This document shows positions 1-8,804 of a DNA stretch of 64,000 nt, one piece after another. The notes under the pieces were generated by a model that saw nothing but the letters and a program-made list of their open reading frames with translations, made no database searches and was not told the origin of the DNA. The stretch covers positions 62,001-126,000 of the forward strand of contig CAWFIL010000004.1 in the NCBI GenBank assembly GCA_963815935.1, read 5' to 3'. The translations under genes and the position numbers were made by a program. Numbering within the stretch: the stretch's first letter is position 1; every line of letters starts with the position of its first letter. Source of the stretch: JARIHD01 sp963815935. GTDB taxonomy: Bacteria > Patescibacteriota > Saccharimonadia > Saccharimonadales > UBA4665.

Positions 1-692
1 TGACCAGCACCCGGCAAAACCTCCAACGTAGAGTTGGACATAAGCTCGTGATACTGTTCCCCATACCAAACAGGCGTCGACTGATCGTCTTCGCCATATA
101 TAAGCAGCACAGGCAGCGAAAGCTTAGCAGCATCTTGACGAACGTCGTCAGTAACAATGCGTTTAAATGTCTCCTGAAGGTGTTCGGCGACAAGCATGTC
201 CGAGCCAATCGTCTTGTAGACTTTGCGTCGTAGCTTCTTTTTGGCAGACGCCGGTAGCGGTGTTGTTAGCAATTTACCCGTTTTAGCAATAATGCGCAAA
301 GCCGCATTCCGGCCTTTATATACATTGCGGATACCTGCACTAGCAATCAAGACGGCCCTATCGGCCTGGAACGTCCCATCTGCCAGACCATGTATCACCA
401 TGGCACCACCGTTGGAATGGCCTACGAAGGCCGAAACCTTGTTAACACCTATCTTCTGCAGGAAGCGGCTCACAAATTGCACGTAATCGTTTAACCCCCA
501 TGGCTGTTCAGGCGCTCCGCTACCACCAAATCCGGGCAAATCGACCGCAATAACATCATGGTCTCTTTTGAGAGACTGGCACAAACCGCGCAGTCCTGCT
601 GCGCTATCTCCCCAACCGTGTAGTACGATAACTGTCTTACCCCTGCCTTCGCGGACGTAGCTAGCCAGGATCGAGTCGACAATAACTTGCAT
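1..692 (-). CDS. Alpha/beta hydrolase (3' end beyond window)
   Basis: Open from the ATG at 690-692 to the window edge without a stop, 230 codons visible. The oxyanion-loop motif HGWGDS lies at residues 25-30, the nucleophile elbow GHSNGG has its Ser near residue 93, and the acid-loop motif YGEDD is near residue 200. The last visible codons read LPGAG, and the next codon begins CA, which fits the catalytic His. This is the alpha/beta hydrolase fold of the esterase or C-C hydrolase kind; the substrate cannot be told. No signal peptide is visible. A TATACT box (700-705, minus) sits seven bases before the ATG and there is no Shine-Dalgarno sequence, so the mRNA may be leaderless. Confidence 0.85.
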   Translation of the reverse strand, partial: MQVIVDSILASYVREGRGKTVIVLHGWGDSAAGLRGLCQSLKRDHDVIAVDLPGFGGSGAPEQPWGLNDYVQFVSRFLQKIGVNKVSAFVGHSNGGAMVIHGLADGTFQADRAVLIASAGIRNVYKGRNAALRIIAKTGKLLTTPLPASAKKKLRRKVYKTIGSDMLVAEHLQETFKRIVTDDVRQDAAKLSLPVLLIYGEDDQSTPVWYGEQYHELMSNSTLEVLPGAG

Positions 693-719
693 GTAATAAA
701 GTATACCTAAAAATATCTG

Positions 720-2342
720 TTAGGGCTTAAACTGTTTCTGTTTTTTGGCCATCCAATATTTTGACTGGCGGACCAATTTGGTCTCGTCTTGACTATCGGC
801 AAGTAGCACTTTGATGGCTTCCTCGGCAAAAACCCTGTTCTGCGAGCCCTTAGCCAGGATGGTGGCACCGTCTTGAAGATGCTTTTTAACATACCGGCCA
901 GCTTTGTAGGGGTCAAGGAATGTTTTTACCATACAGCCACGTTCTTTGGCTACGGGGGCTAGGTACTCTTTGGCGTCCGAGCCAATTGTCACTAGTAGAT
1001 CGATCTTTGTGGGATCGCAGTATTCGCCTACTTCACGGTGAGCCCGAGCGCTAAAATCACCGAGCTCATTCATACTGCCCATTATCACAATCCGTTGCGA
1101 GGCATCGCCACTCTGTATAACGTCCAGTGCGGCCTTAGCGGCCACCGGGCTTGAATTGTACGTATCGTCGATTATTGTACTATCCCGGATGCCACGTAAA
1201 ACTTGCATACGGCCAGCAAAGGGCCCCACTGTCTCTACGCCCCGCTGGATGTCCGCGTGGTCCAGCCCTAGCATGTCGGCCGCCGCAGCGGCAGCAAGCA
1301 CCACCTTGGCGCCATGGTCGCCAAGTAACGACGTAGATGTCGACAATGGTCGGCCGCCAGCCATATGAAACACAACGTCTTGTCCCGCAAGCCCCTTCGC
1401 CGCTTGCCGAGCCATGCAGTATGTCGCTTGGGCTGCAAAGCCATACGATACAAAGTTACGGCCGGCCAGATACTCGGCAGGTACGTCGTCTAAGTTTACT
1501 AGCGCACGATGCGAGAAATTGAGCGCCGCCAGCTCCTCGCGAGCGACAGCATCAAGCGTGCCAAAGTATTCCATATGCTCTGGAGTGATAGCGGTCACCA
1601 CAACTAGTTCGGGTTCGGTGTAGGCAAACTCACGCATAAAACCAGGACCATCTGTACCTAATTCGGCAACGACGACCTGGTACGGGTATGGTCTACTAAG
1701 GATACGCTCGTTTTTGACAAAAATCTTGAGCCAGGCCCAGATGTTCAGAATGTTAGGCTCAGCATGCCCGAAGAATATCAACGGCACCGTTACGCGGTCA
1801 TTGTAGTTGCCCTCTTGCCAACGCACCCGGCGGGACTCCTGAAGAACGCGCGCAACAGCCATCTTTGTCGACGTCTTGCCAACACTGCCGACCACAGCGA
1901 CAACACTAAAGGCATTCTTTGCGCGCAGGCGCCTAACCTGGGACTCTAGAATGCTACATACGGCTGCCCTGCCCAACGCCTTGGGTTTCCCGAGCCAACG
2001 CAAGACAACCATCAAAGCGAGAACATGCGCCCAGACTATGGGATACGACAAGATGAGCGCCAGACCAAATTGCCAACCACCCACAAGGTTAGAGTGCCCC
2101 CACCTAGCAATAAGGCACAGGCCTGCTGCCACCTGCAGTAATATGCCCAACCGGAGTATCGCCATCAATCGGCGGGTGTGCGGCGTCTCGATAATCAAAC
2201 GGTTATGCAAAATCCGACTAAAGTCATTGGTTCGCCAGTACCAACGCAGGTAGGAGGATAAACCATACTCGCTGTTCTGAAGCATACACACCAGTGCGCG
2301 AGGGTACTGCCAAGAATACAAGCTAAGAAGGCTTTCTATCAT
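720..2342 (-). CDS. murF: MurF-like Mur ligase with N-terminal membrane segments
   Basis: 540 residues. The N-terminal 130 residues hold two hydrophobic segments (about 60-80 and 92-115) that ordinary soluble MurF lacks. A Mur ligase core follows, with the ATP loop GSVGKTST near 152-159, the TAITPEHMEYFG stretch in the central domain, and a C-terminal domain with the DDTYNSSP motif typical of MurF. MurF adds D-Ala-D-Ala to UDP-MurNAc-tripeptide in the cytoplasm. The membrane anchor would place that step at the membrane. A related amide ligase acting on another wall precursor cannot be excluded. Confidence 0.72.
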   Translation of the reverse strand: MIESLLSLYSWQYPRALVCMLQNSEYGLSSYLRWYWRTNDFSRILHNRLIIETPHTRRLMAILRLGILLQVAAGLCLIARWGHSNLVGGWQFGLALILSYPIVWAHVLALMVVLRWLGKPKALGRAAVCSILESQVRRLRAKNAFSVVAVVGSVGKTSTKMAVARVLQESRRVRWQEGNYNDRVTVPLIFFGHAEPNILNIWAWLKIFVKNERILSRPYPYQVVVAELGTDGPGFMREFAYTEPELVVVTAITPEHMEYFGTLDAVAREELAALNFSHRALVNLDDVPAEYLAGRNFVSYGFAAQATYCMARQAAKGLAGQDVVFHMAGGRPLSTSTSLLGDHGAKVVLAAAAAADMLGLDHADIQRGVETVGPFAGRMQVLRGIRDSTIIDDTYNSSPVAAKAALDVIQSGDASQRIVIMGSMNELGDFSARAHREVGEYCDPTKIDLLVTIGSDAKEYLAPVAKERGCMVKTFLDPYKAGRYVKKHLQDGATILAKGSQNRVFAEEAIKVLLADSQDETKLVRQSKYWMAKKQKQFKP

Positions 2343-2384
2343 TACAGAGATTCCGATATAACATGCATAGATATAGTATACGCC

Positions 2385-2421
2385 AACAGACCCCCGGTGC
2401 TCATATGCTGCGGGGGCTGTT
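2385..2421. other. Hairpin between murF and the acidic membrane protein
   Basis: AACAG(A)CCCCCG at 2385-2396 pairs with CGGGGGCTGTT at 2411-2421, eleven base pairs with one bulged A. It lies just downstream of the minus-strand gene ending at 2448. Neither strand has a convincing T-run after the stem, so termination is possible but not clear. Confidence 0.35.
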
Positions 2422-2447
2422 CTGCGCTACGCTTTTATGTATCAAGC

Positions 2448-3068
2448 TTAGATAAAATAGAGTACCGCTATTGCGGTAATCAAAACGACCGCTACCGCCA
2501 GAAGAATGTATATGGTCTTCTTGTCGTTGTGCGGAACCGGTACGGGGGCAGCAGCTGGCATAGAGGTGTCCCCACTAGGTGCTACCGTGTCCCCACCCAT
2601 AGGCGATACGGGCGTTGCTGGGTCTGCCGGAGGCATACCCATACCTTCGGCTGGGGCGATAGGTGCAGCTACCGTGTCGGCCGGAGCAGCAACTTCGGCT
2701 GGGGGAGACATCGCAACGTCCGCCGGCACAGCAGGTTGATCCGTAGGTGCAACGTCCGCCGGTACTTCGTCGCCACCGATCGCTATATCAACGCTTTGTG
2801 TCGCGCCAGTGGTGGCGTCTGTTGCAGATGAAGTCTGATCGGCAGGAGGTGTTTCCGTGTCCATCGACGGTGCAGCGTCCATATTCGGGACGGCTTCTGG
2901 GGTGGCATCCATACCGGGAGCCGATGCATCCATAGCCGGGCTGGCGCCCATAGAGACATCGTCCCCGCCGGTTACGCTTGGTGTCGCTTCTTGCGCCGCA
3001 TCAGTTTGTGGGGCCATATCCTTATCATCGTCCGGGGACGCGGGAGTAACGTTTTTTTGTGGGTCCAT
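2448..3068 (-). CDS. Acidic Pro/Ala-rich tail-anchored protein
   Basis: 206 residues. Residues 1-175 are low complexity, rich in Ala, Pro, Asp, Met and Thr, with repeated MDA and PADVA-like units and no Cys. They are followed by a basic stop (HNDKK) and one C-terminal membrane helix of about 20 residues ending at the stop codon. The layout is that of a C-tail-anchored protein with a disordered acidic domain; which side of the membrane that domain occupies is not decided by sequence. A GGAAG ribosome site lies seven bases before the ATG. No family recognised. Confidence 0.75.
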   Translation of the reverse strand: MDPQKNVTPASPDDDKDMAPQTDAAQEATPSVTGGDDVSMGASPAMDASAPGMDATPEAVPNMDAAPSMDTETPPADQTSSATDATTGATQSVDIAIGGDEVPADVAPTDQPAVPADVAMSPPAEVAAPADTVAAPIAPAEGMGMPPADPATPVSPMGGDTVAPSGDTSMPAAAPVPVPHNDKKTIYILLAVAVVLITAIAVLYFI

Positions 3069-3149
3069 ATGAGATCTTCCAGCTTAGGTTTGGTATAACT
3101 ACCTCCGATTATACATAAGCAGTTTAGTTTGCCAAGCCCGCTATGGGGT

Positions 3150-4085
3150 TTACAGATTACTCAGACGGTCTTGGAGCTCTTTGGAAGTGATAGCATGCGT
3201 GGGGATGGCAACGCGTAGCGGAAGCCCGTAGCCGCCGTAGGTCTGCGTATATCCTTGGCCAGTATCGACAGCAACCAACTGTCGCGAGTATGCATCAACA
3301 GTAAGTTTTACGTTCAACGGGGCAGCGCTTTGATACGTGTTTGGGTCAACACTATCCAGCTCATGAAAACCCAGGTCTTTAGCAAACTCTTTCATATAGC
3401 GCACGTAAAGGATGGTCTGTATCTTGACGCTATAGGTATACTGCAGATGACCGTTTTTGCGCTCTTTTTTTACGGCGCTGCCCTTAAATGAAACGTCATA
3501 CATATTGTCACTTTTTATGCCCCGCACCAAGTTATCACGTTGAGCGTCGGTAATAGCACCGATAGGTACCGGCACACTACCGACCGGCAATCCAATACCC
3601 AACACAACTTGTGCAAAAAGCTGATGGCCACTGCTCTGTGTTGCTGTCTGTTGGACATCATCACTCTTCGACCAAACGCCCAGTACTTTAGAAAAATCGA
3701 GCAGCTTGCCATCCTTGTTCTTTTGGTCGGTTTTGATGCTACGGTAACGAGTATAGTCAGAACTTGGCGTACCGATGATTTCGGTCTTCACCTCTGTACT
3801 GCTCTGTTTAAGGATGGTAAGCGCATGCGCCTTACGCACTGTGCCCAGCTCCATCTGGGTATATTGCTTGAGCTGGTCGCTACCCGAGCTCTGAGTCATC
3901 TGCATAGTAACGCCAGTGGTCGCCAGGCTATTGTCTAGCATGGACCAGAACACTCGTTGAGGGCTCAAATAGACCCAGTTCCACCACATACACACCGAGA
4001 CAAACAGGAGTACAACTCCAGTAATGTATACGTACCAATACTGTCGTTTAGTTAGCCACAAAAAAACTTGTCTAGATAGCCGCAT
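3150..4085 (-). CDS. Membrane-anchored protein of unknown function
   Basis: 311 residues: a short basic N-terminus, one membrane helix at about 18-36, then a large domain presumed outside the membrane. That domain is rich in Thr, Gln and Lys with many beta-like alternations (for example VKIQTILYVRYMKE, LNVKLTVDAYSRQLV). The Pro-rich C-terminal part contains TQTYGGYGLPLRV. It resembles a one-pass anchored surface protein; I do not recognise a family. A TACAAT box (4092-4097, minus) stands six bases before the ATG and no ribosome site is seen. Confidence 0.75.
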   Translation of the reverse strand: MRLSRQVFLWLTKRQYWYVYITGVVLLFVSVCMWWNWVYLSPQRVFWSMLDNSLATTGVTMQMTQSSGSDQLKQYTQMELGTVRKAHALTILKQSSTEVKTEIIGTPSSDYTRYRSIKTDQKNKDGKLLDFSKVLGVWSKSDDVQQTATQSSGHQLFAQVVLGIGLPVGSVPVPIGAITDAQRDNLVRGIKSDNMYDVSFKGSAVKKERKNGHLQYTYSVKIQTILYVRYMKEFAKDLGFHELDSVDPNTYQSAAPLNVKLTVDAYSRQLVAVDTGQGYTQTYGGYGLPLRVAIPTHAITSKELQDRLSNL

Positions 4086-4133
4086 GCAGCTATTGTAACA
4101 GCTTATGCTGATATCTGCGTCAGCTTTCGGTGG

Positions 4134-4883
4134 CTACTTAGTTCTACGACGCAACGTGGCGGCTCCAATCAAAATCGATGCCACGACAAAGGCTAAAACA
4201 ATAAGCACATCTCCGTACGCAGCGCCGTTCACCGTCGCCTCAGTTGCTAACCGCTGCATGGCCTTGACGGCATACGTCAGCGGCAAACAATTTGCTATAA
4301 CGTGCAACGCACTCGGCAACTTATCAACTTGCACCAACAAACCGCACAGCAAAAACTGAGGCAGGACTACCGCAGGCATAAATTGCACTGCCTGAAACTC
4401 GGTTCGCGCAAAAGCGCTCACCAACAAGCCAAGAGCGGTGCCCAGCAATGCATCAACCAGAGCCACTAAGATCAAGAACCACTCAGGCCCTGCAACATTA
4501 AGCCCGTATATATGCACAGCAACAAAACTAACGAGCGTAGCCTGGGCAACAGCAGTTAGCCCAAACGCCATGGCATAGCCGAGCAAGATATCCAGCTTAC
4601 CTATCGGCAATGCCAACAACCGCTCCAGTGTACCTGACGACCGCTCCCGAAGTGTTGTAACTGAGGTTATCAGAAACATGACCACAAACGGAAATACACC
4701 AAGTAGCGGGGCACCAATCATATCGAAGATTAACGGCGTATCACTATAAATCCAGGCCAAAAGACCCATCAAAATTAATGGGATGACGAACAACATGCCA
4801 ATGGTACGCTTATCGTGGCTGAGTTGGCGCAAGACACGGAGAGCTGTGGCCATGGTCATACTAGGATGCATGGGGACCTCCAT
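4134..4883 (-). CDS. ABC-2 type transporter permease
   Basis: 249 residues with about six hydrophobic segments and the usual ABC-2 permease layout. An N-terminal cytoplasmic stretch (LRVLRQLSHDKRT) precedes helix 1, and SSGTLERLLALPIG is the conserved coupling motif between helices 2 and 3. It overlaps the end of the ATPase gene by 23 bp (4861-4883), so the pair is translationally coupled and should form one exporter. The substrate is unknown; small ABC-2 pairs often export antibiotics, lipids or wall components. Confidence 0.88.
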   Translation of the reverse strand: MEVPMHPSMTMATALRVLRQLSHDKRTIGMLFVIPLILMGLLAWIYSDTPLIFDMIGAPLLGVFPFVVMFLITSVTTLRERSSGTLERLLALPIGKLDILLGYAMAFGLTAVAQATLVSFVAVHIYGLNVAGPEWFLILVALVDALLGTALGLLVSAFARTEFQAVQFMPAVVLPQFLLCGLLVQVDKLPSALHVIANCLPLTYAVKAMQRLATEATVNGAAYGDVLIVLAFVVASILIGAATLRRRTK

Positions 4884-5589
4884 TTTGTTCGATCAACCGT
4901 AAAAACGCGTCCTGCACTCCCCCGGCACGCGTTTTGCGCAGCAGCTCATGTTTGGAGCTATAGCTTAGAACCCGCCCATCGCGCAACAATAACAAATCGT
5001 CGCACTGCTCTGCCTCATCCATAACATGGCTTGAAATTAGCAGCGTTCGACCTTCGGCCGCTAACCCCTTAAACAACCGCCACAAATCGCGGCGCAAAAT
5101 TGGGTCCAGACCAACTGTTGGCTCGTCTAATATTAGCAATTGCGCATTACCAAGCAGAGCTACCGCCAACGAGACGCGCGCCAACTGGCCGCCAGATAGA
5201 GAATCGGTCAACTGATTCGCCTGTTTGGTCAAATCAACCTGCTCCAAAACACGAATAATATCTTTGGAGCTACACCCGATTATGGCAGCAAAATAATGTA
5301 GATTTTGTCTGACCGTCAGGTCTTTGTAGACCGCCGGCAATTGGGTTACATAGCCAATTTTGGAGCGCAGTGCCTTGCTCCCGGCCTGTGCACCAAGTAC
5401 TTGCATGGTGCCTGACGTAATACGCTGTGCGCCCACAGCAACTCGCATCAGCGTCGTCTTGCCAGAGCCACTCGGCCCAATAAGACCAGTTATCCTTCCA
5501 GGGATAATGCCAAATGATACATCTTCGAGCGCATGCACGCCCCCTCTAATCACACCCAAGTGTTCTGCTACTATTGCTGTATCATGCAT
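4861..5589 (-). CDS. ABC-2 exporter ATP-binding subunit
   Basis: 242 residues. Walker A is GPSGSGKT (about 38-45), the Q-loop is in GYVTQLP, the signature is LSGGQ, Walker B is LLILDEPTVGLD and the H-loop is in LLISSHVMDEAEQ. It powers the permease encoded just downstream. A GATAAT-like box lies eight bases before the ATG, with no clear ribosome site. Confidence 0.9.
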   Translation of the reverse strand: MHDTAIVAEHLGVIRGGVHALEDVSFGIIPGRITGLIGPSGSGKTTLMRVAVGAQRITSGTMQVLGAQAGSKALRSKIGYVTQLPAVYKDLTVRQNLHYFAAIIGCSSKDIIRVLEQVDLTKQANQLTDSLSGGQLARVSLAVALLGNAQLLILDEPTVGLDPILRRDLWRLFKGLAAEGRTLLISSHVMDEAEQCDDLLLLRDGRVLSYSSKHELLRKTRAGGVQDAFLRLIEQNGGPHAS

Positions 5590-5628
5590 ACGCTTGCATT
5601 ATCGATTTAATTACCTGGCTAGTCAACC

Positions 5629-5655
5629 AAAAAACGCCACTGTTGGTGGCGTTTC
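5629..5655 (-). terminator. Intrinsic terminator after tRNA-Ala(CGC)
   Basis: AAACGCCAC at 5632-5640 pairs with its complement at 5645-5654 across a four-base loop. Read on the minus strand, the stem is followed by six T (5634-5629). It sits 20 bases past the tRNA 3' end. Confidence 0.8.
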
Positions 5656-5673
5656 CGGAGAGTTTTAACGACT

Positions 5674-5750
5674 TGGTGGAGTATGGGAGACTCGAACTCC
5701 CGACCTCTGCATTGCGAACGCAGCGCTCTAGCCAACTGAGCTAATACCCC
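5674..5750 (-). tRNA. tRNA-Ala (anticodon CGC)
   Basis: 77 nt cloverleaf: acceptor GGGGTAT/ATACTCC, anticodon stem CTGCG/TGCAG with loop TTCGCAA giving anticodon CGC, T-loop TTCGAGT, discriminator A, and encoded CCA. Confidence 0.95.
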
Positions 5751-5780
5751 AAATCGGGATCAACCCGATCGGGGCGCACA

Positions 5781-6179
5781 TTACTCGCCACTGGGCACGG
5801 GGGCCTCTCGCCCAACGTGGACAAGCTCCCACACTGTCGGGACAACCTTCATGTCCTTGTCAAAGCCAACGCCCATACCCTTAAGCGCCTTACCGCCATT
5901 GTCTAAGATTAATTGGGCAGCGCCGTAATACACCGCTCCTTGCGTGCGGGTATGCGGTGAGTTTTCGCTCTGATACATACCAGTTGCCACGTTGCCGTCG
6001 AGAGTAAAACGAGCAAATAGGTACGAGCCGCTCACACTTGGAATGCTCTCAGCCACCAACTGATTGCCAATAAGCCGCATGGTCACATAGTGATCAGTCT
6101 TTGGCGCGTTGGAAGTCGCTGCCTTGTAGTGTGTGCTGCGCCATACGCCCGAAAAGTCATAACTGTCTGACTTGGCCAT
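5781..6179 (-). CDS. Small protein of unknown family (copy 1 of a paralogous pair)
   Basis: 132 residues counted from the ATG at 6177-6179, chosen because AAGGAG lies about eight bases upstream; an in-frame start 12 codons earlier has no ribosome site. It begins near FSGVWRS and continues as alternating beta-like strands with DGNVATG, YYGAAQLI and a GMGVGF segment. The protein at 7126-7560 shares the same motif order, so the two are paralogues. There is no signal peptide and no Cys, which suggests a cytoplasmic beta-rich protein. It is divergent from the HAD gene at 6273, as copy 2 is from its own HAD gene. Confidence 0.8.
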   Translation of the reverse strand: MAKSDSYDFSGVWRSTHYKAATSNAPKTDHYVTMRLIGNQLVAESIPSVSGSYLFARFTLDGNVATGMYQSENSPHTRTQGAVYYGAAQLILDNGGKALKGMGVGFDKDMKVVPTVWELVHVGREAPVPSGE

Positions 6180-6272
6180 CAAAAATCTCCTTTGCAGCTT
6201 TATTATACATCGCACCGAGTATCTATATGTACTTTACTATACAGATATTAGATTGTAAAATATTCTACTCGT

Positions 6273-7136
6273 ATGTCCCCTACACCCACGCACTGTCCCG
6301 ACTTCTTGGAGCGCTCAGGCTTTATTGCCGCGCGCCCTGAGTTAGTATGCCGCAAAATTAGCCAGATTATTCAGAGCGGCCCAGAGCGATTAGTGGCCAT
6401 CTTCGACTGGGATCATACGGTCATTGGTGACAGCACATGGCGGATTGCCCGTTCGTGCTTGCCATTGGAGCGACAAAAGTCTTTGCGCAAATTCGTGATG
6501 TCAAACGTCGACAAGCTAGACAACGGCACAATGACACTCGATGAATCACGCCAGTTTACGAGCGGCATGCTTAACGTCCTGCGCGATCCCGGGCTACCAG
6601 CCAATACGCTCGCGATGACTCGGACCGCCATGGCCAGCACAACGCTTGTCGAAGGCGCACGAGACGTCTTCAACCGCTGTGAGCAAGCTGGCGTAGAAAC
6701 CGTTATTGGTTCGGCGTCGGTAGCCGACTTTATTGGCATCACAGCCACCGCAAACGGCATTGCACCGTCACACATTGTCGCTACTCCATTGCGCTTTAAT
6801 CGGGGACGCATCGAAACCTGGGAAGAAGACTTAATGACACACGACCTCAATAAGCATATCGTGCTACACGACATGCTGGCCCAGGTTACTGCAGACCGGC
6901 CCAGCGAGGTGCTTGTGGGTGATCGCCCACACGATACCCTAATGGCTCGCAACAACAATGCCCTACTTATCCGCGTTGGCGGGCTAAACTCTGACGCTCC
7001 AGAATACTTGCACGAGAGCTTCACCCCAAAAAATCACGAGCACCGTGCGTTTGACCTGGTTGCTGTTGAACCGGGCCTTATGGCAGTAGATAGCTTATTT
7101 GCCTATATGCTCGAGCAGACCGAGACTACTGGGTGA
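6273..7136 (+). CDS. HAD-family phosphatase (copy 1)
   Basis: 287 residues. HAD motif I is DWDHT in AIFDWDHTVIGDS (about residues 44-56), motif II is the Ser in VIGSAS, and the metal-binding acidic motif is GDRPHD (about residues 211-216). A helical cap is inserted after motif I. The family hydrolyses phosphate esters by an Asp-phosphate intermediate with Mg2+. It is paralogous to the gene at 7661; both end with an EYxxESF-type segment. No ribosome site is seen, and a TATTCT box (6261-6266) lies six bases before the ATG. Its last 11 bases overlap the convergent gene at 7126. Confidence 0.82.
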   Translation: MSPTPTHCPDFLERSGFIAARPELVCRKISQIIQSGPERLVAIFDWDHTVIGDSTWRIARSCLPLERQKSLRKFVMSNVDKLDNGTMTLDESRQFTSGMLNVLRDPGLPANTLAMTRTAMASTTLVEGARDVFNRCEQAGVETVIGSASVADFIGITATANGIAPSHIVATPLRFNRGRIETWEEDLMTHDLNKHIVLHDMLAQVTADRPSEVLVGDRPHDTLMARNNNALLIRVGGLNSDAPEYLHESFTPKNHEHRAFDLVAVEPGLMAVDSLFAYMLEQTETTG

Positions 7137-7560
7137 CCAGTTTCTGATCCTTATCGATAGCCGATAGGTCTTCACCGATATAGATGAACTCCCAGGGGCC
7201 CGTTTTGACTTCCATGTTCTTACCAAAGCCAACCCACTTGCCCTTCATGCTCTTGCCGTCTTTCGAGACGATGAGCTGGGCAGCGCCATGATAAATAGTG
7301 CCCTTGTAGTGGCCCTTGGGATCGGTTACCTCTTGCCAGCTGCCCGTAGCGACATTGCCGTCAACAGAAAAGCGCGCCAAAGTATATGATTCGTTTACTT
7401 CTGGCACGCTTTCGATAATAAGCTCATTGCCTTTAGGATATATGCGTACATAGTGCTGACTAAGACGGTCTTCGTCGCGATCGCTATTGTGATACGTGTA
7501 ATCACTGCGCCAAATACCAGAGAATTGGTCCGTGGGTGAATTATTGCTTGCGTTTTGCAT
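7126..7560 (-). CDS. Small protein of unknown family (copy 2 of a paralogous pair)
   Basis: 144 residues. It shares FSG-WRS, SVPEV/SIPSV, ARF-DGNVATG, YHGAAQLI and WVGFGKNM blocks with the 5781-6179 protein. It is somewhat longer and more acidic at both ends. The start codon is preceded by TATAAT (7567-7572, minus) at a distance of six bases and no ribosome site. It is divergent from the second HAD gene (7661), which repeats the arrangement of copy 1. Function unknown. Confidence 0.8.
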   Translation of the reverse strand: MQNASNNSPTDQFSGIWRSDYTYHNSDRDEDRLSQHYVRIYPKGNELIIESVPEVNESYTLARFSVDGNVATGSWQEVTDPKGHYKGTIYHGAAQLIVSKDGKSMKGKWVGFGKNMEVKTGPWEFIYIGEDLSAIDKDQKLVTQ

Positions 7561-7660
7561 AGATTGATTATACCACTTCTAAACTCCTGATAACCCACAA
7601 ATTTTACAATAAGCTTATCTTTACATTTTTAGTATATAGTTTTAAAATAGATATTTTGTC

Positions 7661-8527
7661 ATGAGTATCGAGTCGAACCCTTACTATCCAGAGGGCTTCT
7701 TTGTAAGCGACCTTGCAGAGGTCCAGGCCAAGATCGGCGCCATCGCCGCTGGCGGTGCTGGCCTTCTTGAAGCACGTCTTGATTTTGACCGCACCATGAC
7801 CACTAACGGGTCAAAAGACATCACCAGCTGGGATGTACTGTCCGAGCTACTACCACCTGATGCACGTGCCGAAGATGAGCGCCTATGGCACAAGTACCGC
7901 CCTCGCGAAATCAATCACACGCTTACCATCGAGCAGGCAGAAAAGTGGTGGAGCGAGTCACTGCAGCTGCATGTAGACAGCAGCACAAACGTCCATGCCA
8001 TCGAGGACGCCGCTCGCAGTATTACTTTACGCCCCGGTGTCCATGAATTCTTTCAGCACAGCAATGGGCAAGGCATTTACACGACAATCCTGTCGGCTGG
8101 CGTTAAAGACGTCATTGACGTAGTTGCTGATCGATACAAGTTGCGCCCCAGCCTCGTTCTGTCTACCAAGCTTGAGAAAAATCCGGTAACCGGCATCGTG
8201 ACCGATTGGGATCGTGCAAGCGTCATCCACCTCCTAAACAAAGGAGAGAAAGGTAGTCCGTTACTAAGCGATGTCCGCCGGCAGCGGCCTAATACTATTG
8301 TGATTGGCGATGCCCTAGAAGACACTAGTATGGCCGACGACCACGACGATGGCGTAGTTCTGCGCATTCGCGTTGGTGACCCGCACAAAATTAATCCCCG
8401 CAAAGCGTCCGAGTATATGGAGGAGAGCTTTCTAGCTGGCTATGATATGGTGCGCCTAGGCGACTTTTACCCTATCAACGCTATGGCTAGCTGGATTATC
8501 TGGGCCGCCAACCGTGATGCCGAATAA
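7661..8527 (+). CDS. HAD-family phosphatase (copy 2, UMPH-1-like features)
   Basis: 288 residues. Motif I is DFDRT in EARLDFDRTMT (about 44-52), motif II is the Ser in ILSAGVKDVID, and the acidic motif is GDALEDTSMAD. The SAG and GDALxDxxMAD pattern recalls pyrimidine 5'-nucleotidases of the UMPH-1/cN-III type; this is inference from motifs only. It is paralogous to the 6273 gene but has a different cap. A bidirectional terminator follows at 8541. The upstream 100 bp is AT-rich and carries divergent promoters. Confidence 0.82.
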   Translation: MSIESNPYYPEGFFVSDLAEVQAKIGAIAAGGAGLLEARLDFDRTMTTNGSKDITSWDVLSELLPPDARAEDERLWHKYRPREINHTLTIEQAEKWWSESLQLHVDSSTNVHAIEDAARSITLRPGVHEFFQHSNGQGIYTTILSAGVKDVIDVVADRYKLRPSLVLSTKLEKNPVTGIVTDWDRASVIHLLNKGEKGSPLLSDVRRQRPNTIVIGDALEDTSMADDHDDGVVLRIRVGDPHKINPRKASEYMEESFLAGYDMVRLGDFYPINAMASWIIWAANRDAE

Positions 8528-8540
8528 CATACCCTTGACC

Positions 8541-8578
8541 AAGTAAAAACACCGACAACAAGGTCGGTGTTTTTACTT
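8541..8578. terminator. Bidirectional terminator between HAD gene and tRNA-Ala(GGC)
   Basis: A perfect 16-bp inverted repeat (8541-8556 with 8563-8578, six-base loop) has an A-run on one side and a T-run on the other. It serves the plus-strand HAD gene and the minus-strand tRNA. The minus-strand arm starts at the A of the tRNA CCA end. Confidence 0.85.
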
Positions 8579-8654
8579 GGTGGAGCTACAGGGACTCGAA
8601 CCCTGGACCTCTTCCATGCCATGGAAGCGCTCTAGCCAACTGAGCTACAGCCCC
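8578..8654 (-). tRNA. tRNA-Ala (anticodon GGC)
   Basis: 77 nt: acceptor GGGGCTG/TAGCTCC, anticodon stem CTTCC/GGAAG with loop ATGGCAT giving GGC, T-loop TTCGAGT, and encoded CCA. Confidence 0.95.
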
Positions 8655-8804
8655 AAAAGCCCCTCGTACGAGGCTTCCCTGCCGGATAGAAGCAATCGAC
8701 ACCGGCAGTTGCTGTTTGGAACAAAGCAATTTTAACAGATATCCCCCAGCTTTCCAAGTTTCCAAGGCCGGACCTTGGATTTATATTCCTGGCGAGTGGG
8801 AGGA
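8655..8804. other. Intergenic stretch with hairpins upstream of tRNA-Ala(GGC)
   Basis: No gene seen. Short inverted repeats are GCCTCGTACGAGGC, GCCGG with CCGGC further on, and CCAAGG/CCTTGG close to the corA stop codon. None is followed by a clear T-run on the minus strand, so the corA terminator is not assigned. Confidence 0.4.

Noticed and set aside
1876..2253. Plus-strand open frame of 125 codons opposite murF
   Set aside because: Shadow of the Mur ligase gene; no ribosome site and no protein-like pattern.
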